60,581 nucleotides of DNA, from positions 1 to 60,581 of the forward strand of contig JAFSUF010000001.1 in NCBI GenBank assembly GCA_017445425.1, given 5' to 3'. A program made the position numbers and the translations under genes. Origin of the DNA: Bacteroidales bacterium (GTDB taxonomy: Bacteria; Bacteroidota; Bacteroidia; Bacteroidales; UBA932). The notes below the pieces were generated by a model that saw only the letters and a program-made list of their open reading frames with translations, did no database searches and was not told the origin of the DNA. The first letter of the stretch is position 1, and every line of letters begins with the position of its first letter. This document shows positions 52,079 through 60,581 of this stretch, piece after piece.

Positions 52079-54754
52079 TTATTGACGTTTTTCAGTTATC
52101 AGGTTACGGTCGCGGAGCGCCTGGATTCCCTCCTCCCAGTCGCCGCCGCCTGCCCACATATAGTATGAGAAATAGGTGGTGTTGTGGCGGAAAATCTCCA
52201 TCCAGGGTTGCAGTTCGCAGTAATAAAAGCGGGTGTCGCGATTGCGCGGGTGGTTGTGCCACATATGCAGCGTGAAAGGCTGGTCCACCGGGAAGGCGCC
52301 TGCAAAATAGATATTCTCCACAGCGTCATAGTCCACATTCCACCCCTCAACGGGGAACAGGAACTTGCCCCAGTAGTCGCTGCGATCCATAACATAGTCG
52401 CTCAGGCCATCCTTTTCGGGCACTATGATGCGGTCCTGCTCGTCGTGCTCCTTGCCGACCTCCAGGATCGGCTGGGGGCCAAGCACATTGAATTCCGGGT
52501 TGACCATATCCAGCGCAAAGCGGATGCTCAGCAGCGGGGTGTCGCCGTACAGGGTGAAAACCTTCTCTATGGTGTTGCCAAAGTAATCGGCCACCATCCT
52601 CACCTCTGCATACTCTCCGCCATCCTTGATCACTTCGCAGTCATAAACCTTATGGGTCTCCACGCTCGCCTGGCCAAGGAAATCCTCAAATCCGCCAAAA
52701 GGCCAGAAATTACGCTTGCGGTAAGGCCGTTCAGGGTCGTAAGGCTCGTTTGGCCAGTTCTTGAACAGGACATTGTCGTCCTTCTCTTTCACATAATACT
52801 CCATAACACGCGCGCCAATAGCCAGCAGCATCACGCGCACCTTGCTGTTTTCCATATAAACCTCGTTGATGCCGTCGCCGTTAACATCCTCTTTCCAGAG
52901 CTTTACGGCGTCCTGCTGCTCCTGGCCGACACCCAGCTGGGTCACGGCTGATGCCCCTTGTGACGATGCAACAGCAATATAATCGCCCGGCTTCAGCTTT
53001 AGCTCAAAGCCGGTCTTTGCAGATGCGTCCTTCTCCAGGTTGATGGTCTCCGTCTGCTGTAAAACGGCGTTATCCGGGTCATCTTTGGGGCTCACCGTCA
53101 AGGTTACCTCAATCTGGCTGCTCCCCGTAAAGTTATAAACCGACACCGGGAATACGCAACCGGAGGTGGTGCCATAAAGCAGCTTGTGGGTTGCCACAGC
53201 CTGCGGCATATCCATCTCTGCAAGTACTTTCTTTGAAGCTTTGCCCCAGTCATAACTGATGGTGATGGCGCTGCGGCGGCCCATGGCTTCCGGCTTGGGG
53301 GCCAGTTGCACGGAAATGGTCTTGACGCCGCCGGCGGGAACGCTGACCTTGGGCGGTACGCTGCCGGCAAAAGCAGTGCTGGAAGGCAGCGTGACGGCAA
53401 ATTTCCCGTTGACAGCATTCCTTCCAAAGTTCTGGAGTACGACGTTAAGGGTGGTGCCATCCACGGTCGCTTTTATGCCAACCTGGTCGCCAAAGTAATT
53501 CTCGAGGAAGGCGCGCTCTATCATCATCAGCTCGACCGGTTCGCGGAATTGTGCGTCACCCATCACTGCAAATTCCTCCACTGCCGACTCTATTGCTACT
53601 TCGCGGCGGTCCATAATGGCTCCCCACATGGCTTCGCGGTTGAATTGCCCGCCCTTGGGGACAAAGAGCACCATAGGGTTGGAGGCGCCGTCAGCGACGT
53701 TTCCGTTAGTGATTACGAACGGCATGGAGCAGGTGTCCACAATCTCTTTGTTGCCGGCGGCGGCGTAATAACCGTTGTAGATTCCGGTGCCGGTACCCGC
53801 ATAATCACCCCAATCCTGGATAGGGCGGAACAGGTAGCCGCCGCGCGCGTCCCGTTCCTTTGCATATTCGTACTGATTATCTTTCAAAAGCTGCTCCTGG
53901 AACCCTTCCCAGTCGCGGCAGTCATACAATGAATGAGTGCCCACGGCGGCCTCCACGCCCGATTCCGACTCCGCTACCCAACGCTCCAGCTCCGGCTTTA
54001 TGAGCCTCTCGTACTCTCCGCTGAAAACAAACCAGCTGTTGCCCTCGTTCATCCCGGCGGCCATAGTCTCTATAGGGGTCATAGGGCTGCAGGTCACGGT
54101 GCGGATGTCGGTCTTTACCCCAAACCAGCCGCGTTTCATATCGTATGTATTCACAAGCGCCTGTGTATCAGCAATCAACTCTTTGAGAATGGACAGGTCT
54201 GCCGGGGTCCCCACAACGGCGTAGAGATGCCTGCTCCCGCTGCGCAGTTCAAACGCATCCGGTCCGTTCAGTTTCCCGTGAGTCTGGTAACTCGGTGCTG
54301 CATATCCGTATTCCGGTGTCTTGCCGATCAGTTTTTTGCCGAGTTCGGACTCCTTTTCAACGAATGCAAGCACGCTGCCGGCGTTCCTGAACGCACACAT
54401 CAACTCTCCCTCAGACGGATTATCCAGTATCTCATATTCATTGTTCAACAATCCCGCCAGAAAGCCCTCCTGCATCCGCAACCCGGGTATGCCAAGATCC
54501 ACGGCCATATCGCGCCGGCGCTGCTCCAGCACTTTGGCGGCGTCCGGCACGGCAATTTTGCTCAGGTTGCCGCTGCGCACCTGCTGCGAATAGAGGCTGT
54601 TCCACCAGTTGGTGTATCCGCTCCAGGTTATCTCGCTGGTTGCCGGAGCAGAACCCTCCTTGGCAACCGTTTTGAAAGAATTGACGCCGCTGCATCCGGC
54701 AAAAAAGGCCATAAGTGCTGTAATTGCACTGAGAAAAAAGAAGATACGTTTCAT
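52079..54754 (-). CDS. Large lipoprotein with C-terminal mutarotase-like domain, unknown function
   Basis: ATG 54754 (MKRIFFFLSAITAL) gives 891 residues; the upstream in-frame ATG at 54778 lies within the promoter and is rejected. Lipobox FAGC (Cys20). The N-terminal half (about 25-420) matches nothing I know. Residues about 440-620 look like two Ig-like sandwiches. A calcium-binding-like loop, DVNGDGINEVYME (about 637-649), leads into a C-terminal region (about 645-875) that resembles galactose-mutarotase-like or DUF4380 folds, with AIGARVMEYYVKEKDDNVLF, HMWHNHPRN and RFYYCELQPWMEI. It may bind or process a sugar outside the cell together with the propeller protein. Confidence 0.65.
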   Translation of the reverse strand: MKRIFFFLSAITALMAFFAGCSGVNSFKTVAKEGSAPATSEITWSGYTNWWNSLYSQQVRSGNLSKIAVPDAAKVLEQRRRDMAVDLGIPGLRMQEGFLAGLLNNEYEILDNPSEGELMCAFRNAGSVLAFVEKESELGKKLIGKTPEYGYAAPSYQTHGKLNGPDAFELRSGSRHLYAVVGTPADLSILKELIADTQALVNTYDMKRGWFGVKTDIRTVTCSPMTPIETMAAGMNEGNSWFVFSGEYERLIKPELERWVAESESGVEAAVGTHSLYDCRDWEGFQEQLLKDNQYEYAKERDARGGYLFRPIQDWGDYAGTGTGIYNGYYAAAGNKEIVDTCSMPFVITNGNVADGASNPMVLFVPKGGQFNREAMWGAIMDRREVAIESAVEEFAVMGDAQFREPVELMMIERAFLENYFGDQVGIKATVDGTTLNVVLQNFGRNAVNGKFAVTLPSSTAFAGSVPPKVSVPAGGVKTISVQLAPKPEAMGRRSAITISYDWGKASKKVLAEMDMPQAVATHKLLYGTTSGCVFPVSVYNFTGSSQIEVTLTVSPKDDPDNAVLQQTETINLEKDASAKTGFELKLKPGDYIAVASSQGASAVTQLGVGQEQQDAVKLWKEDVNGDGINEVYMENSKVRVMLLAIGARVMEYYVKEKDDNVLFKNWPNEPYDPERPYRKRNFWPFGGFEDFLGQASVETHKVYDCEVIKDGGEYAEVRMVADYFGNTIEKVFTLYGDTPLLSIRFALDMVNPEFNVLGPQPILEVGKEHDEQDRIIVPEKDGLSDYVMDRSDYWGKFLFPVEGWNVDYDAVENIYFAGAFPVDQPFTLHMWHNHPRNRDTRFYYCELQPWMEIFRHNTTYFSYYMWAGGGDWEEGIQALRDRNLITEKRQ

Positions 54755-54777
54755 TTGGCAAATTAAATTCGGGTACA

Positions 54778-54809
54778 CAAATATAGGCTATATGCTTTTT
54801 TTTTACAAC
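54778..54809 (-). promoter_or_regulatory. Promoter of the 899-codon-frame/propeller lipoprotein operon
   Basis: Minus strand: GTTG (54806-54809), a 20-base spacer (from the TTG core) and TATATTTG (54778-54785), a perfect -7 box, 23 bases upstream of ATG 54754. This spacing supports the shorter start of that gene. Confidence 0.7.
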
Positions 54810-54813
54810 CCTG

Positions 54814-54842
54814 TTGCCATTTACATTAATTGGGTATATTTG
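54814..54842 (+). promoter_or_regulatory. Promoter of the DUF4230-like gene
   Basis: TTG (54814-54816), an 18-base spacer and TATATTTG (54835-54842) lie 19 bases upstream of ATG 54862. The box is back to back with the opposing promoter, with only 4 bases between the -33 elements, so one bound factor could affect both. Confidence 0.7.
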
Positions 54843-54861
54843 CATAGGACAATGTGTAATT

Positions 54862-55926
54862 ATGGGTTTTTTCATAAAACAGACTGTAAAAAAGTCGCTT
54901 GACAAGAAAAAGATAGTCACCAGTTATCTCTTCACGGCCCTCTGCCTGGTGCTGATTATCCTTAACGTGGCGGCCTTTATGTTTTTCCCCCGCATCATAT
55001 CTACCTTGGCGGTAGTTGTCTCAAACGCCGTTACCGTGGTGCTGATGTTGTTCGCAATCCAACCCATCAATAACCTGATACAGAACGAGTTTGGCAAGAA
55101 AGCACACGAGTTGCTGCAAAGGGAGAGCGAGGAGCGGCAGCTGCAGGAGCAGTTGTCTGCGCTCAGGGCGCGCAACCGCGAACTGGAGAGCCGGATAGAT
55201 ACGTGGAGCCAAACCACCGGCGCCCCTGCCGATTTGCAGCTCACCTTCAAGGTGGAGACTATGACCTACGACAAGACCGGCTACATAGTCAAGGAGGAGC
55301 CTCTGGAGCGTTTCCTTGGCGACCCTGCATATAAATTGCCGGACCGCAAGGTGATGATAGACCGCATAGCTACCTGGGTCAACGACCGCCTCCACCCCGG
55401 TGCAAAGAAGGTGCTTTACATAGGTAAATACTATGTGAAAGCCTCCATCGGCATAGATATGACAAAGATTAAGTATGCGGTGGGCGAGGGGGGAGCCCTG
55501 ACTCTTTACGGTGTGAAATTCACCAAGTTGAACGACCTGGCCATCAAGCGCGACACCGGCGACGTGAACCTCTGTTGGCTGATAAACGACGATGGCGAAA
55601 ATGTATCTATCAATCAGTCTGAACTTTACACAGACTTTGTGGAGGCGTATGCAACCACCCGCGCAAAAGAGACAGAGGCTGCGCTGGAGGGGGAGGTAGA
55701 GACCCTCTGCCGTAACTGTACTGAAGCCTTCCGCACCAATCTGGCCGCCCGCTTCCCCGGCATCTCCTTCTGCGATTCAATAGAAGGGACAGAAACCACA
55801 TGGTATTCCCTCAAGGAGAACTTTGGCAACGAAAAGGTGCGCAACGTGGCCACCAACATCCTGCTTATGGCCGACGCCCTCGGGGAGTATATCTCAGGTG
55901 CCGAGAAGATGCTTGAAAGCAAATGA
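54862..55926 (+). CDS. Membrane-anchored DUF4230-like protein
   Basis: From ATG 54862 the product has 354 residues; a longer frame from 54814 would overlap the promoter. Two close hydrophobic helices (about 22-42 and 46-68) are followed by a strong coiled coil (about 80-122, rich in Glu/Arg/Leu) and a globular domain (about 130-350). The globular part (KVLYIGKYYVKASIGIDMTKIKYAV, then a strand-rich GALTLYGVKFTKL) resembles DUF4230, a domain of unknown function on membrane-anchored proteins. N- and C-terminal sides of the membrane cannot be fixed. It is monocistronic by appearance and divergent from the unknown lipoprotein operon. Confidence 0.65.
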   Translation: MGFFIKQTVKKSLDKKKIVTSYLFTALCLVLIILNVAAFMFFPRIISTLAVVVSNAVTVVLMLFAIQPINNLIQNEFGKKAHELLQRESEERQLQEQLSALRARNRELESRIDTWSQTTGAPADLQLTFKVETMTYDKTGYIVKEEPLERFLGDPAYKLPDRKVMIDRIATWVNDRLHPGAKKVLYIGKYYVKASIGIDMTKIKYAVGEGGALTLYGVKFTKLNDLAIKRDTGDVNLCWLINDDGENVSINQSELYTDFVEAYATTRAKETEAALEGEVETLCRNCTEAFRTNLAARFPGISFCDSIEGTETTWYSLKENFGNEKVRNVATNILLMADALGEYISGAEKMLESK

Positions 55927-55995
55927 CTATAATAATAGGTGTGAAATGAATAACCCGTCCAGAAGGAAATGTGAGGATAATTTTTCATGAATATG

Positions 55996-56026
55996 TTTGT
56001 TATTTCAAAAAAAATAACCATCTTTG
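55996..56026 (+). promoter_or_regulatory. Promoter of the OmpA-like/collagen-like operon
   Basis: TTTG (55996-55999), a 19-base A/T-rich spacer and CATCTTTG (56019-56026; 7 of 8 to TAnnTTTG) match the Bacteroidota consensus. The start codon is 139 bases downstream, so the transcript has a long leader. The leader contains a 28-codon open frame, 56039-56125, starting MALKTTDGK, which may or may not be translated. Confidence 0.6.
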
Positions 56027-56164
56027 CGAGTAACTATAATGGCATTAAAGACAACCGACGGGAAAATTATGCATTGGAATTGCTTGCTTCAGGCCGTTGT
56101 AAAGCGGGTTGACACAGGCGTTTGAGAAGTAATAAATTAGAAAAAGATCATATTAAGAAAGACT

Positions 56165-57328
56165 ATGAAAAACAAGAGCTTATGTATGTTGATAGTGGCC
56201 TTGGTGCTTTCTTGCGGAGTCGCACAGGCCCAGAAAGTTAGCAAGTCCGACAGTGAAGTGGAGTTTAAATCCCACGTAGACCTTCAGCTGATGGGTGGCG
56301 CTGGCTACACTATCGCAGAAGGTAACTATCTTCAGATGTTTTCTCCGGCTGCAGCCCTCAATCTGGGTTGGCAGATTACCCCGACCTTTGGCTTGCGCCT
56401 GGGTGGCAGCGGCTGGCAGGGTAAAGGTACGGCACTCAGTGCCCAGGGCATCGAGAACTATGCGTTCAAGTTTGCACAGGGTTCTTTGGACCTCACCTTT
56501 GATTTGGCCAACCTTTTCGGCGGCTACAGGCACGACCGCGTTTTCAGCCCGTATCTGTTCGTCGGTGGTGGCGCTGCCTATGGTTTTGACAACGGCGCCA
56601 ACAAGGTTCAGTCTGTCACTCCCAGTGAGTACTTCGCTTACCTGTGGGAAAAGAACCTCCTCACTCCGGTGGGCCGCGGTGGTATCGGTGCCAACATCCG
56701 TTTGAGCGACGCCCTCGCTATCATGATCGAGGCTAACGCAAACGTGCTCAACGACCACTTCAATTCCAAGAAGGCCGGCAACCCTGATTTCCAGTTCAAC
56801 GCACTGGCAGGTTTGAAGATCAACCTTGGCAAGACTTACACCCGCAAGCCGGCTCCCGTAGTTGTGGACAACAGCGCTGCTGAGCGTGAGGCTGCCCGTC
56901 TGGCTGCAGAGAAAGCTGCTGCAGAGAAGGCTGCTGCAGAAAAGGCTGCCGCAGAGAAAGCTGCCGCAGAGAAAGCTGCTGCAGAGAAGGCTGCCCGCGA
57001 TGCTGCCATGCAGCAGATATGCACCTTCTTCGAGAGGGATTCCTTCGTGATTCTCCCCGCGGAGGCTGAGAAGCTCACCGACTATGTAGAGTGGCTCAAA
57101 GAGAACCCTGATGTAAACATCTCCCTCACCGGTTATGCCGATGTTCAGACTGGCAAGCACAAACACAACATGTGGCTCAGCGAGAACCGTGCTGCCGTAG
57201 TCAAGGACTTCCTGGTAAACGCTGGCATCAGCGAAAGCCGTATCACCACAGATTTTAAGGGTGACACCGTTCAGCCTTTCGCAGAGAACGACAAGAACAG
57301 GGTTACTATTTCTCTCGTAACTAAATAA
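56165..57328 (+). CDS. OmpA-family outer-membrane protein with Ala/Glu/Lys repeat linker
   Basis: The 387-residue protein has a signal peptide (AQA-QKVSK, about 1-22). Residues about 30-235 form an outer-membrane beta-barrel-like region (LQLMGGAGYTIAEG, LNLGWQITPTFGLRLGGSGW, YLFVGGGAAYGF, GLKINLGKTY). A helical linker with six 5-residue AAEKA repeats (about 247-276) leads to the OmpA peptidoglycan-binding domain (about 285-387), with ISLTGYADVQTG and NMWLSENRAAVVKDFLVNAGI, including the conserved Asp/Arg positions. It ties the outer membrane to the wall. Codon use is strongly biased (GGC/GGT, AAG, AAC), typical of abundant proteins. The next gene follows after 41 bases. Confidence 0.92.
   Translation: MKNKSLCMLIVALVLSCGVAQAQKVSKSDSEVEFKSHVDLQLMGGAGYTIAEGNYLQMFSPAAALNLGWQITPTFGLRLGGSGWQGKGTALSAQGIENYAFKFAQGSLDLTFDLANLFGGYRHDRVFSPYLFVGGGAAYGFDNGANKVQSVTPSEYFAYLWEKNLLTPVGRGGIGANIRLSDALAIMIEANANVLNDHFNSKKAGNPDFQFNALAGLKINLGKTYTRKPAPVVVDNSAAEREAARLAAEKAAAEKAAAEKAAAEKAAAEKAAAEKAARDAAMQQICTFFERDSFVILPAEAEKLTDYVEWLKENPDVNISLTGYADVQTGKHKHNMWLSENRAAVVKDFLVNAGISESRITTDFKGDTVQPFAENDKNRVTISLVTK
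56903..56992 (+). repeat. Six 15-bp tandem repeats in the OmpA linker
   Basis: Six in-frame units of about GCTGCAGAGAAGGCT encode AAEKA each. Units differ only at third positions, so slippage or unequal recombination could change the count by five residues without breaking the frame. The product is an alanine-rich charged helix. Confidence 0.9.
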
Positions 57329-57369
57329 ATTATAATACAATTTAAATTCCTTTAATTTTCAAATCAATT

Positions 57370-60276
<2,907 letters not shown>

Positions 60277-60301
60277 TCTTAGTATAACCTAATAAAAAAG
60301 G

Positions 60302-60331
60302 GACCGACCTAATTGGTCGGTCTCTTTTTTT
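60302..60331 (+). terminator. Rho-independent terminator after the collagen-like gene
   Basis: GACCGACC (60302-60309), loop TAATT, GGTCGGTC (60315-60322) and a T-run to 60331. It lies 26 bases after the stop codon and closes the OmpA/collagen-like operon. Confidence 0.92.
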
Positions 60332-60369
60332 GTTAGCTAGGTCTAATCAACAGTGCCGGCAGTTGCCTT

Positions 60370-60581
60370 GTAAGCATCCGAACAAGTACGACTGTCAGTT
60401 TGCATAAGTGGGAAGTAACTTTGCCCCGCTAACATCAAACTGACATTCATATGATAACCCGAGAACAAATTGAAGAGAACCAGGCTGAGAGCCGTGAGAA
60501 AGGGATCTCCATCAAGAAACTCTTAGAAGAGAGAGACATTCCGTCCCATCAGTACTTCTGGTGGAAACGCAAATACAGCAG
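60370..60581 (+). mobile_element. Left end of a probable IS66-family insertion sequence (cut by window)
   Basis: GTAAGCATCCGAACAAGTACG begins like the terminal inverted repeat of IS66 elements (5'-GTAA..., often GTAAGCG). The first ORF behind it looks like the IS66 accessory gene tnpA. The 8 bases before it, GTTGCCTT (60362-60369), would be one copy of the target duplication. The right end, tnpB and the transposase lie beyond the window. Confidence 0.65.
60451..60581 (+). CDS. IS66-type accessory protein TnpA (partial)
   Basis: Only the first 43 codons are in the window: MITREQIEENQAESREKG, then ISIKKLLEERDIPSHQYFWWKRKY. The pattern of a short helical start and an HxYFWWKRKY-type motif matches the small first ORF of IS66 elements (helix-turn-helix, TnpA). 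A TAACTTTG box (60416-60423) lies 27 bases upstream. The 3' end is cut by the window edge. Confidence 0.65.
   Translation, partial: MITREQIEENQAESREKGISIKKLLEERDIPSHQYFWWKRKYS

Noticed and set aside
56180-57340. A 386-codon minus-strand frame opposite the OmpA gene
   Set aside because: Fully antisense to an intact OmpA-family gene; its Cys/Ser/Leu repeats are just the reverse reading of the AAEKA repeats.

Overview
The window reads as chromosomal DNA of a Bacteroidales bacterium (phylum Bacteroidota). The signs are two SusC/SusD pairs, a hybrid two-component regulator fused to an AraC domain, many signal-peptidase-II lipoproteins, -7 promoter boxes of the TAnnTTTG type with TTTG/TTG about 18-20 bases upstream, few Shine-Dalgarno sequences, and a methylmalonyl-CoA mutase pair of the succinate/propionate kind. 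I cannot assign a family or genus from sequence alone. I saw no rRNA, tRNA or CRISPR array.

Layout. (1) 123-15107: a polysaccharide utilisation locus. Five minus-strand genes (GH78 rhamnosidase, GH99-like lipoprotein, SusC, SusD, and a DUF4998-like/discoidin lipoprotein) are read away from a plus-strand hybrid two-component sensor. Together they probably sense, bind, import and trim a rhamnose-containing glycan. (2) 15055-15711: an AT-rich odd ORF wedged between the sensor and dprA. (3) 15712-34342: one uninterrupted minus-strand run of 17 genes, the division and cell wall (dcw) cluster mraZ-rsmH-ftsL-ftsI-murE-mraY-murD-ftsW-murG-murC-ftsQ-ftsA-ftsZ, followed by rpiB, truB, queA and dprA. 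murF and ddl are not in it. (4) 34515-43336: a second SusC/SusD operon, with two tandem FISUMP-type lipoproteins in front and a DUF4843-like lipoprotein behind. It has no glycosidase and no regulator. (5) 43518-50576: housekeeping genes: an M23 peptidase, then a purE-mutA-mutB minus-strand operon divergent from hpt-adk. (6) 50638-55926: an unfamiliar two-gene lipoprotein operon (beta-propeller-like plus an 899-codon reading frame with a mutarotase-like end), divergent from a DUF4230-like membrane protein. (7) 56165-60276: an OmpA-family protein with an Ala/Glu/Lys repeat linker, then a large lipoprotein with a collagen-like Gly-Asp-Lys repeat. Both have the codon use of strongly expressed genes. 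(8) 60370-end: the left end of what looks like an IS66-family insertion sequence.

The most unusual material is the pair at 50638-54754, which I could not match to a known system, the repeat-bearing surface proteins at 56165-60276, the odd ORF beside dprA, and the atypical C-termini of FtsZ and FtsA.
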